From Rhizomucor pusillus (lineage: Eukaryota > Mucoromycota > Mucoromycetes > Mucorales > Lichtheimiaceae), in assembly GCA_900175165.2 (NCBI GenBank), contig FWWN02000704.1, positions 124,001 through 188,000 on the forward strand: a stretch of 64,000 nt of DNA, in the 5' to 3' direction. The notes under the pieces are model-generated. The model saw only the letters and a program-made list of their open reading frames with translations. It made no database searches and was not told the origin of the DNA. Below are positions 1-10,291 of the stretch, piece by piece (position 1 is the stretch's first letter; every line of letters starts with the position of its first letter). The translations under genes were made by a program, and so were the position numbers.

Positions 1-1116
1 ACTATGTGCATATTTGGTTAGCTCTGTGCCCATGCTCATTGCTCTCTGCAATGTATCTCGTATCCTTAGCTACCTTCAGAATATCTCGGGACAAATCTTC
101 AGGATCGGTGATCTTGAGAGTAATGCGTTTGCCTTGAGGAGAGATAGGACCGCCGGCCTTGACCTCGTTGCTCTTATAACCACATTGCTGGCAGTTTGTG
201 GCCATAATAACGACTTCCTTAAAGTGGGGGATATCCATGACGTGCATGTTGGTTTCACTGGGCGCATTGCAGTGGGAGCAGTTGGCGGGGAAAGTCATAA
301 TTTCGGGCACCTCACCATCCTCGGCAGAAACTGGCTGTTGTTGTTGTTGTTGATCTTCGGAAGCTTGCAGACCCAAGAAGGCGTTCTGCTCGGCATTTCG
401 TACGTACCATCGCACGTTCAATTTGGGGTCCTTGGCAGGCAAGCAGCGGTTCTCAATATAGGAGTTACCAGAAGGATCGTCAATCGAAATAGTAAATGGT
501 TCTTTGCCTTCCTTGTAGCCCTCAAGTTTGTTGATAATAGCTTCAATCTTGTCGTGCACTTCAGGATCCTGGACCTTGCGCAAAGGCTGCGCTGCTGCCA
601 AATCATCAATGACGTTGGCAAGGATACCTTCGATCGTAGTCAGCAAACCACGCCGCCGGTTGGCAGGAATTTCGAGATCAAGTTCTTCAAGCTTGACCGA
701 AGCAAAATCGGATCGAACGAGCTGGCGGTCCAAATCTTCCTTGCCGGCTACGCTGCAACTAACTGTTTGTCCTTTTTCGTTGAAAGCACCTGCGCTTTGA
801 AGTTCGTTGTTGCGGAAGCCGCAATGTGGGCACTCAAACGCCATGATAATTATTTCCCTGTATATCTCAGGTCAATCGACTAAGAAAAGATATATTTTCT
901 AGTTCTCGCCCTTACTTGAAATGGGGGATCTTGGTGAACAGCATTCGAGTAGTACCCTGCAAAACGATTGATCAGCTCAATGTCAACCTGGCAATAAAGC
1001 GACCGGGAGCTTACATTCTCACCACATTTCATGCAGTAACTCTCAATCTCGGCAGGCTTAGAATTATCGTGCAAGTCGACAAAAATAGGCTCGTTCTTTT
1101 GCTCTTCTGCTGACAT
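1..1116 (-). CDS. ZPR1: ZPR1 zinc-finger protein (3' end beyond window)
   Basis: Homologue of ZPR1, an essential protein with two C4 zinc fingers that in yeast and animals binds eEF1A and acts in its folding/biogenesis and in growth signalling. Three exons are read here: 1116-1015, 956-916 (only 41 nt) and 857 to the window edge; junctions are GT..AG and keep frame. The first finger is CMKCGEN...CPHCGF, split by the introns, with the family motif TTRMLFTKIPHF between the cysteine pairs. The second finger is CSHCNAP...CQQCGYK, followed by the typical GKRITLKI segment. About the last 100 residues expected for a ~480-residue protein lie outside the window. The start is the first ATG and gives the usual short acidic N-terminus (MSAEEQKNEP). 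Confidence 0.95.
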
Positions 1117-1367
1117 GTCAAAGACGACAAACGAAAGATTTTTTTCCTCGCTTCATGCAAATTATTGCCTCAGCCGCGGCGGAATCTTCCAGCAATTCGC
1201 GCTGTTGTCGTTATTATTGGTTTCTTTGGTTTCTTTTTGTTATTATTATTCTTTAAGTATGCGCTCAGCATAGTCTGCATAGCTCCCTCGATAATTGCGT
1301 ACACTAAAGAGGGAGAGTTAATACACTGCAAATTGAATGAAAAATACTACATTAATCTAAGCTAGCA

Positions 1368-1986
1368 TTACGTTTTGTATCCTAACTCTCGCAAGTAATT
1401 AGCCGCCTGGGCGCTTCGAATACCTGCTTGGCAGTAGACAATAATCTCATCCATGTGCGAAGGCTTTTCGAATCCAAACTCGTCTTGGAAGTTCTCGGGC
1501 GAAGCTGCCCACGCTGTCATGAATTTGCTCTATCCAGGTCCGATTTATATTAGCATGGATGGATAATGACGCCAATGAGCAATACTTGCCACTTACCAAT
1601 GGTACATTTTCAGCAGAAGGGATGTAACCCTTTTCGAGTTCGTTTGGTTCTCGAACATCAATAATGCGCACACCCTATGCAATAAGAAAGGCGTCAAATA
1701 CGCATAATATCCAGTTCGCTGGGCCGTTGATACACACAGTCGCTTCGCTTTTGATGATACGTCTGATCTCGTCAAACTCCACAATCATATCCTCTTCTTG
1801 CTTTACAGTATTGTATCTCCTGGCAGTAGCTGCAAAACCCCACTTTGAAGCAGTAGGTGCAGCGAGTTTCAAAAGCGGTCTGCCGATATGCGACACGGAG
1901 CGTCTGGCTGTGTAAGAAGCAAGTCGCGAGCGCGACGACTGCAAAGCTGCAGTGGCAGTGATTGCAATAAGAGATCGTATAGTCAT
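1368..1986 (-). CDS. Mitochondrial rhodanese (thiosulfate sulfurtransferase-like)
   Basis: Single-domain rhodanese, 162 residues, resembling yeast Rdl2. Exons are 1986-1738, 1674-1597 and 1529-1368. The first ~60 residues are rich in Arg/Ser/Ala with almost no acid, as in a mitochondrial presequence. The rhodanese fold follows: GVRIIDVREPNEL, then ENVPL-SKFMTAW, then the active-site loop VYCQAGIRSAQ with catalytic Cys, and a final NYLRELGY helix. Such proteins move sulfane sulfur, for example from thiosulfate to cyanide or thiols. Exon 3 is joined at TAG|AGCAAATTC rather than the nearer CAG, because only that keeps the conserved frame. It is tandem to ZPR1 and divergent from the Dsk2 gene, about 620 bp away. 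Confidence 0.9.
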
Positions 1987-2603
1987 GACGTTGTGTGGGG
2001 GGAAGGGTCAAAAGAACCTCTCTTCCCCGAAATGCCTTAACATGTGCGCGTGCGACGGAGTTCGTTTTCAGAGCACCAAACAAAATTACGCTGACTGCAT
2101 CAAAAAGTTTGTGACAAGCGAAGTTGATACATGAACAGGCGATCAAATGAAGGGCATGCATGCAGACAAACTGCACTGGAAAGGTACACGACAATTTCTT
2201 TTTCTTTGTGGCATTTTTCCGGAGATGTTAGTAAAGAAAAATTGGTAGCTTAGATACAAAGCCAAAGCTTTCTGCGTATCCGCCGACAAATCAACAGACA
2301 ATGCAAGGCACACTATTGTGTGTCCCATTCAAGTGGCTCTGAAAGAAGTGCTTTTGTCATCCCCATTTGCGGTTTCCTTTCTCGAGTCTGGCATTTCCTT
2401 TTTCAGGTCCGCAGAGGGAATCATGACGACGACTCAAGACTCGTCTACCTTCCCCGTCCTCTGGTCTTCCTTCCTCTTACTTTTTTTGCATAGGTAATAT
2501 ATACAACTTTATCTTCTCATTCAAATGGTATCTGTACTGACGTAGCAAGCTTCTACAGATTGTGCATTCTGCAGAATTGCACTGAAAGTTTTGCTGAGCC
2601 AAC
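1987..2603. promoter_or_regulatory. Divergent intergenic region, rhodanese / Dsk2
   Basis: About 620 bp between two start codons pointing apart, so it must hold both 5' UTRs and promoters. I see no convincing TATA box or other named element, and the short open frames here lack family signatures. Confidence 0.5.
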
Positions 2604-4516
2604 ATGAGCGAAACCATCAACGTGAAAATTAAGCCCTCCACGGGCAACATGTTCCAGCTCGAGCTCGATTTGAATAACACCACAGTCAGTGACCTGAAAA
2701 GAATGGTTGGTGACAAGATGTGCGCACCTGCCATTGAACTCAAGCTTGTCTTTGCCGGTCGGATTCTCAAGGACCAAGATCTATGCGCTGACTGCAGTGA
2801 GTGGTTTCTTACCGGTCAATGCTTGCAAACTATGGGCATAACTGAGAGTAATGTTTCTTGCAGGGATAAAAGAAGGGAATACCATCTATGTCGTTCGCTC
2901 ACAACCTAAAAAGGCTTCTTCTTCACCCAAACCTGAGTCGGCTTCCTCCACGTCGGCGCCCTCCTCAGCACCTGCTTCTACTTCCCCACAGACTGCCGCC
3001 ACCACCACCGCAAATCAAGATACAACATCTCACAGCACATCGGCACCAGCTTCAGGAGCGCGGAACCCAATGGGTGGAATGTCATTTGGAATGCCCATGA
3101 TGGAACCAGAGTCAATGCGGCAGTTGATGGATAGCCCAATGATGCAATCATTGCTAAATAATACGGGTGCGTGAATGTCTCAGGAGGATAAAATATGCAA
3201 GGTTTCTAACATTGCAAATTTATAGACTTGGTACGATCCATTATTCTGAGCAATCCACAAATGCGTGCGCTAGTTGAACAGAATCCAGAGATCGGCCATG
3301 TTATCAACGACCCAGCATTTTTGCGGCAATCCATAGAAATGATGCGGTACTGTTGTTACAGAAGCCTGTGATGAATAAGCAAATGAACTGACACGTGTCG
3401 ATGCAATAGAAACCCGGAATTAATGCGACAAATGCAAAGAAGTAACGATCGTGCACTTTCAAATATCGAGGTATGTCAAATACACCGGTCTGCATATGGT
3501 CACATTCAAAACAGTATATAATTATCAACAGGCATTACCGGGTGGATTCAACCATCTACGACGAATGTATAGCTCGTTACAAGACCCAATGAGCTCTGCT
3601 TTTACCCAACCTGATAACTCCTCTGACGAAGCCAATGAACGTCTTGCGCGACAGCTAAATGTGTCGAGTATCCCAGGTATATAATCAACTGCATGCTTAT
3701 CATGTTCTTTTTTTTTCTCATTTACTTCTTCAGAAAACTCGCTGAACACGCAAGCTTTGCCGAATCCGTGGGCGGCACAGCAGCGATCTTCCTCTCCAAG
3801 CGCTTCGAACACATCCAACAATGCAAGAAGCGCTGCACCGACCTCTCAACCAGGAGCTAGTCCATTTGGCGGTAAGTTATTCCTCTGCTATCTCCTTGAG
3901 ATTTGATTAGCTAACCGATGGACCACAAACAGCCTTTCCAATGTTCCCGTTCATGGGGATGCCCCAGCCAGTAAGTAGAGATTTATGGTATAAATCAAAG
4001 ATTTTACTTAACAAAATTTAGCAATCAAACACAAACAACTCGTCCACTCCTACTGGAACGCCGCAGCAACAGCAACAATCGCAACACTCACTTCCATTTT
4101 GGGCAGATCCAAACTTCATCCAAGCTAGTTTGCAATTGCAGCAAGCTATGATGGAAAGTCAGCAACGACAGACCCAAGCACAAGGCGATCAAAACTCCTC
4201 CAATCAGCAGCAATCTTTTAACCCAATGTTTCCCTTTGGACCTAGCTTATGGAACTTTGGGTAAGCTATCTACTTGATTTAAATATATGGAATGTACCAA
4301 GCTTCTAACATTTGCGTGCCTTGCAGCGGATTTTCTCCCAGCAGCAATGCAGCCAATACACCATCTCCCAACACAGAGCCACCTGAAACGCGATTCAGGT
4401 CGCAGCTGGCCCAATTGGAGGAGATGGGTTTCACGGAGCGGCAAGCAAACGTTCGAGCTCTTCTTGCGACCGGAGGCGATGTCCAAGCTGCTATCGAGTA
4501 CCTTTTATCGAACTAA
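2604..4516 (+). CDS. DSK2: Ubiquilin / Dsk2 proteasome shuttle
   Basis: UBL-UBA shuttle factor that carries ubiquitinated clients to the proteasome. Nine exons: 2604-2796, 2864-3166, 3226-3346, 3410-3470, 3532-3676, 3734-3871, 3933-3970 (38 nt), 4022-4260, 4327-4516; 475 residues. Order: N-terminal ubiquitin-like domain (residues ~1-76, [11 protein letters not shown]...[12 protein letters not shown]), a Ser/Thr/Pro/Ala linker, an STI1-type region with repeated asparagine-proline motifs ([32 protein letters not shown]), a Gln/Asn-rich stretch, and a C-terminal UBA domain (residues ~435-475, [20 protein letters not shown]...AAIEYLLSN). This is the complete ubiquilin layout at near-usual length. 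Confidence 0.96.
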
Positions 4517-5047
4517 CGATAAAGCCAAGCATTTTCATGTCGCTGTGCAAAGACTATATACTATTACCTACTATGCTTTCCCATCGTCCTTGTAATCATC
4601 GCCCATATATTGGTGCAATCTCTCTTTCTTTCTTTTGTAATAAAGACGACGTCCATGAGACATGAATTATTATATCCTGACGTTAAACATCCAATGTTGT
4701 GTTTTGATCTCGAGAACGGATTTGCTTCCGATAACTGCAACGCACAGACCACCGACAATTCATCGTCAAGAACGTTACCTGTTGTCAGGACAACTTTTAC
4801 CCATTGTTGTCAGACTTTGGTTGTCACGTTAACAAAGAGAAAAGTTACAAGAATGCATCTTATTTACCATTGACTCCTTGCTTCTCTTTGTGGATACATC
4901 GATAGTGCTTTTCAATGACCAAAAGAGACGGTTTGCAAAGCAGCACCGATGATGATCAAGATCACAGTGAGTTGAGAGCGGGGAATTTTTTAATCTGTGC
5001 CGCTGAAATGTCTCGATTTAGCAACATACTGGTGGATTTTGAACCTT
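4517..5047. other. Intergenic region between Dsk2 and WDR24
   Basis: 530 bp between tandem plus-strand genes. It holds the Dsk2 3' UTR and the WDR24 5' region. An ATG at 4915 could begin an upstream WDR24 exon (spliced 4964/5027 it stays in frame), but the added residues look unlike a WDR24 N-terminus. Confidence 0.4.
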
Positions 5048-8000
5048 ATGCGCAAGTCCAACAAGGCGCCATCGAGCGGAAATGCAGGACGCATGCAACG
5101 CATTGTGTCCCAAGCTGGTCTCTACGCTGCTGCTGCCAGGCTCTCGCTTGACAGCGGTGGAGCGGACGATGAGGGCGAGGCAGTGGACGAGAACAGCGGC
5201 TTGCTAAAATACAAGCTGTCCGGATCTCTCAATGCCATTTGTATTTCACCAGACAATGAGTTCGTTGCAGCTGCAGGGCGAGAAGGTAAAACGTTGCGAG
5301 CACACAATAAAAAAATCAACACGTTTGATTAAGAAATATTGGGCCCTTGCAGTGCTCAAGATTTTGACTGTCAACCGCGCTGAAGTCCGGGAAGTGCTCA
5401 ACTTGCGTGCCGGCAGCCACGTGAATATAAACTACAGCTGCAACGACGTCAAGTGGGGTAACAACAGTAAGTGGGATATTTATTGTTTCTGAGTGCCGTT
5501 GCATTACATTTTTCCCCTCTCTATTAATCTTCCGTAAGTCACAAAGGGCAAGATAGCGACAGCAGCTACCAATGGCTCAATCATTCTCTGGGACGTAAAC
5601 AAACTTACCGGCAAAAGAGCTGGTACGAGTATGGAATAATTATCAAAAGAAGAAGGAAAGTCTCACCAAGGACCTATAGAGCGGATCATCAATGAGCACT
5701 CGCGCGCTGTCAACCGTGTATGTTTCCAACCGGAGAATGGGCATATTTTGCTAAGTGCATCGCAGGACGGCACGATGAAATGCTGGGTACGTGTTACAAA
5801 AATGATGGACGGGAGCGCCAGTTACTGAAGCGCTAGGTGAAAGGATCTCCGAGACCCCAAAAACGGCGCGAAAATCAAGTACGAAGGCAAATCAGAATCT
5901 GTTCGAGACGTACAATTCAACCCCGTTACCTATCATGAGTTTGCTGCAGCCTTTGAAACCGGAACAATCCAGGTACATTTTGATTCCCGTCAGATATGTC
6001 CACGGTATGATTAATTGTTGCTCCTGCTAGAAATGGGATATGCGTAATCCAAAGGCTATTTACGATCGCAAAGTCAGCGCTCACAACGGGCCTTGTCTCA
6101 CTCTCGATTGGCATTCAAACGGACGAGTGATTGCTAGTGGAGGTCGAGACAAGACGATCAAGGTAAACAAAACGAGGAGAAGGGGATGTCATGAATGGGA
6201 AATACGTACTCATATTTGCAGTTGTGGGATCTGAGCGTGGATAGTCGGCGGCCGCTTGCAACAGTAAGGACAATGGCAGCAGTAGGTCGTGTGCAATGGC
6301 GACCAGGATACGAGTACGAGATCGCGTCCTGTGCGCTCTTGAACGACAATCGCATCAATGTTTGGGATATCCGACGGCCGCACATTGCAGAATATACCTT
6401 TGAACATCACGAGGCAACACCATCTGGTACACGACACAAACTACTTACCTCAATGGACACATGTCTAAACGCCTATATTTTTTTATTACAAAGGATTTCT
6501 CTGGTTAAATCCGGATGTCTTGTACTCTTGCTCTAAAGACAAGATGTTCATACGACAAGAAATCAAGACAGCGTATGAACCTGTAAAAGTTTTGAGACGG
6601 AATGGAATGGGCTGGAATATACAAGGAGACTTGGCTTTTGCCATTGATTTTAGCTCGCGCGACCAATTTGTAGATGAGAGGTATGGACAGGTTCCCTCTT
6701 ACATGAATTGGCATGAAGGTGGGCTGATCGATCCTAGCACGATACCCCGGCCAGCGGCGAGCCAGACAAAAAAATGGAAAAAGCTCAGCAAGAGATGGGT
6801 AGAAGATGAGGTACGGTTCTTAGGTAGATATGCATATGCGATCTTCTTTTTCCATCTCATCTATTTCGAACCGAACAGGTCACTCAGTATGTCCCGCCAA
6901 GTAAATGTATGATTGGCCACCTCCCGCTATTCGATTTTGAGGCATTCTCTGTTTTCGCTGAGCACTATGAGATTTCAAGCGATAATGTATTAAATTCCTG
7001 TCAGAATAATGCAGAGGTAAGAGAAAACATATTTGTGAACGTGATAGATATCCTCCAACGATTTGACGGTGTTAGGTTGCATGGAACATGGGCAGTTATC
7101 GAACCTCACAGACATGGACAATGGTTGCATTGTTCTTTTCAGACGAAGAAAACGTCGTTGAAAACATGCTTCAAAATAATGACAACGATGTAAATAATAT
7201 TATCGACATTGCTAATACTGAACAGCAGCAACAACAATTACCAAGGATTAAGACCGATATTGCGACGACGGCAAAGGAACAGACTAACACCGATTATGAA
7301 GATAACGACAATGAGAGCAGTAGGAGCACTGTCTCAAGTCACAGCAGTGCGAGGCGTAGCAGCATCACATCCGAGTCGTGCATACGTGACCCGGAGAGAG
7401 CAGATCTTTGGCCCGAATGGCAATATCAAGATCAAATCATGGGTCTTTTAGATTATTACACTGAACAGGTAAAGGAAAAGAAGCGAGACTTTGGATACAC
7501 TCGGCATTCGTCAACCGTATCATCTAATATGTACAAAAAATAATGTAGGGAGACGTGCAGATGTGCGTCACATTATACCTTGTGCTCTCAAATTATATTA
7601 CAGTTGACGAGAATAGATTAGAGGACTGGTTTGCTGCTTATATAGGTAAACTTGAAGCATTGGGAAACATGCGCTTTATTTTACTTATTCGTATCACTAG
7701 ACTTGCTACATCGATTTAAGTTGTGGACGACCGCTACTGCAATCATCAATGCTTGCCCTGTCGCTCGAATTCGGGAAATGAACGAGGTAAAAAAGAAAAA
7801 AATATTGCAGCTCTTATCAAATATATACAGCATCTAACCATTACTGAATCTACTCTTTTGCAATAGAATGCAACAACGATTAATGTAGCATGCAACAATT
7901 GTTTCAAGCTGGTGTCTGGCTCTAGTCGTGGTGCCTGGGCCTGTGATAAGTGTCACAAACTCCTCAATCCTTGTTCACTTTGGTAATATGCGCAGTGTGT

Positions 8001-8193
8001 GCAATGTTTCGGTAGGAGAGACTCTCTAACTACATATATACGATGTAGCCATCAGACGGTCCGCGGGCTGTATGCTTGGTGCCAGGGCTGCAACCACGGT
8101 GGCCACCTTGAGCATTTACGCGACTGGTTTTCTAATCACACGCTATGTCCAACTGGCTGCGGCCACTCATGTACCCTAATAACAACGCCTTAA
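5048..8193 (+). CDS. WDR24: WDR24 / Sea2, GATOR2 (SEACAT) WD40-RING subunit
   Basis: Subunit of the SEA/GATOR complex at the vacuole/lysosome that relieves GATOR1 inhibition of TORC1. Fourteen exons: 5048-5285, 5353-5466, 5539-5622, 5680-5786, 5844-5972, 6031-6162, 6222-6426, 6494-6810, 6879-7016, 7076-7468, 7549-7645, 7701-7786, 7867-7982, 8049-8193; 766 residues. The N-terminal third is a WD40 propeller (SLNAICISPDNEFVAAAGRE, KIATAATNGSIILWD, SASQDGTMKCWDLRD, ASGGRDKTIKLWD, RINVWDIRRPH). Next come the conserved NAEVAWNMG...QTWTMVALFF helices, an acidic low-complexity loop, and a C-terminal RING-like zinc domain (CNNC, CDKC, CSLCHQ, WCQGCNHGGHLEHL, CPTGCGHSC). The start codon is the weakest point; an in-frame upstream exon at 4915 is possible. 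Confidence 0.93.
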
Positions 8194-8374
8194 CCTTCAT
8201 GTTCCCGTTTGTACCATATTAATGACAGCCGAGGCATATCAAAAGAATATATACACACAAACTATTTTTTCTTTTTCCGTTTATTGATTAAAAACAATGC
8301 TGGAGGATGCTGTTGTTGTTGTTGTTGCTATAATACAAGTACAATGTGTAGGGAAGAACGGGCATATAAATATG

Positions 8375-10021
8375 TTACATGTAGATGCGGCGAAGGTCTG
8401 CTGGAGTTGTGATTTTTTGGCATTGAGGACAGAGTTTTTTCGAACCGAGAGTGTGAAGCCAGCATTGTTCACAATGGACGTGCCAGCATACGATGGATGT
8501 CAACGGTTTTTTGTAGGGTTCTAGGCAAATGAGACATCGAGGGGCTGATCGCGAAGCCGATTCCTGTATAATTTCATACGTCCTCGTCAGTTACAATTCT
8601 GTAGATAACGAATTTGTTGCAAATTTTACCAATTGCTGTATCCGTAATTTTAGGGATTCGATGACTAGACGCGAGGTGCCGGTGGGGGCATGCAAAGGTG
8701 ATGATTCCTTCTGTAGCTTCTGCCATCCTTCGTCAGACACTGTCTCTTCAAAACCACTTCGAGGCGAATGTTCCACATCACTGCATAGCAAATCCGACGC
8801 GGATGATGATTTAGCATTGATGCAACAAACGGAACAAAATATTTGCGCTTGCCAACTTACATATCGTCATTGTCATCATCCTCACGTCGTACGGTTTCGG
8901 CTGCACCGGATACCATGGCACGAAGCTCAGTCGCATCTTCATCTTGGGTATCCACGACAATATCACGCTCCGTGTACTGCGATTCTCCGTATTGCACTTC
9001 GTCCACATCCTCGACATCGAGATCTTCATCTACATCTTCGTCTTCTTCGTGTTTTCTTGCGGTGGCAAACCCTGCACCGCTATATCCGCCTTCCATCAAC
9101 GCTGTAGCGCGTACTCTAGTTTCTCCAGCCCATTCGTACGCCTCCCAGGTCTCGCCTTGCTGTGGTTGTAACTGTTCCTCTGCGGCGTTTAACCTGGCTA
9201 GGCAGTTATCGATATGTAAATTGATAGCATCCGAGTCGCCGTGAAGAGTTTGGTGGCAAATAAAGCATGTCTGAATATCCTGCTCTTGTTCCAACAATGC
9301 TATTATTCCTGTCAGTGGATATTTACCGGTGCAGCTTTTCTCGGCGTTTGCTTACCTTGCGTCAAGCCCAGCACCGCTTCATCGTCATCTGTTCGCCGCA
9401 GCGCATCTGTCCTCTTTTGTCGATTTTTCTTGACTTTATCGAGTGTCTCTTGGTACGCCGATGCCGCTTTGCGTCTGCCAGAGGATCGTTCCATTTGTTG
9501 CTTGGCTGCCAACGCTGCACCGCGCTTCTTGCCTTTGCTAAAAAGAAAGAAAATTCTTGGTGTTACTTTCGGACAGTCTCGTTATCTCAAAATGCCAGGC
9601 AAATCGTTCATTTACCTGTTATCCAAAGGGTCCTGATATATCCCTGAATTGACTTGATCCAAACGACCAAGCTCGTACTCATAGTGGGCTTGCCAGTATG
9701 CTGGATCGATCCGCTCTTCGCAAATGGGACATTTTGGCAAATCACGTCGTGCTAATTTTGTATATGCACAACTCAATGCTGAATCCAAATGTTGAAGCAT
9801 TTCTCGCACAAACCTCGCTTTCCATTGTATTCCGTCAGGTGCTGCAACTCTCTCGCAAGTTTCCGTGATCGTTTCTTGCCGGCGGTCGAGCTGTCGGCCT
9901 CATTTAGAGAAATGTCCGAACCCCTCGTTCTGCTGCTCAATTATGCAAAAGCTTGCCTGTCATTTGAAGGCCCTGCGGGAGAACCAGTTGGCCCGCCGGG
10001 CTCGTTGTTGGGTGTCGACAT
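8375..10021 (-). CDS. RNF220-like RING E3 ubiquitin ligase
   Basis: E3 ligase related to animal RNF220. Seven exons: 10021-9957, 9890-9814, 9751-9616, 9537-9356, 9308-8861, 8780-8630, 8563-8375; 415 residues. The C-terminal RING is very clear: CLICLEPYKKPLTSIVCWHVH, then CEQCW, and CPQC before the family ending DLRRIYM. Upstream are a CPIC...H pair (CPICEERIDPAYWQAHYEYE), a CFIC...H pair (CFICHQTLHGDSDAINLHID) and a very acidic linker (~residues 220-290). RNF220 family members ubiquitinate nuclear proteins. The first intron (9956-9891, 66 nt) needs a GC donor (AG|GCAAGC); without it exon 1 meets a stop. The gene converges on WDR24 with 181 bp between stops. Confidence 0.9.
9891..9956 (-). other. 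GC-AG intron (RNF220-like gene, intron 1)
   Basis: 66 nt intron with donor AG|GCAAGC and acceptor GACAG, and a CTCTAAATG branch-like site about 15 nt upstream of the acceptor. No GT donor in exon 1 gives the right phase, and reading through meets an in-frame stop. Confidence 0.8.
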
Positions 10022-10291
10022 TATTTTACGATACTGTAATGTATTTCTCTGTCGTACAAAAGACTGAAAGCTGGCAAATGTTGATGGCTGGACGCGCTCT
10101 CCACTTTGGATGTGTCTCAATGATGACCATACTCAAGGCAGCAGCTGCTCGGCGGAGATGGAAATTAGGTCAAGGCACGATCTGAATATTTCATTGCTTT
10201 ATTCTCAAAAGGAACGCAAAACTAGGATATGAACGGATAAGAGGAAAGAAAAAGGCGTAATAATATTGTGGAAGCTCGCAGTTCGTCTTTT

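Noticed and set aside
14..883. 289-codon plus-strand frame
   Set aside because: It is antisense to ZPR1 exon 3, which has conserved zinc fingers; the plus frame has no family signature.
9891..10021. RNF220-like gene as a pseudogene with an early stop
   Set aside because: The stop is removed by a 66-nt GC-AG intron; the resulting 1248 coding nt are in frame from ATG to stop.
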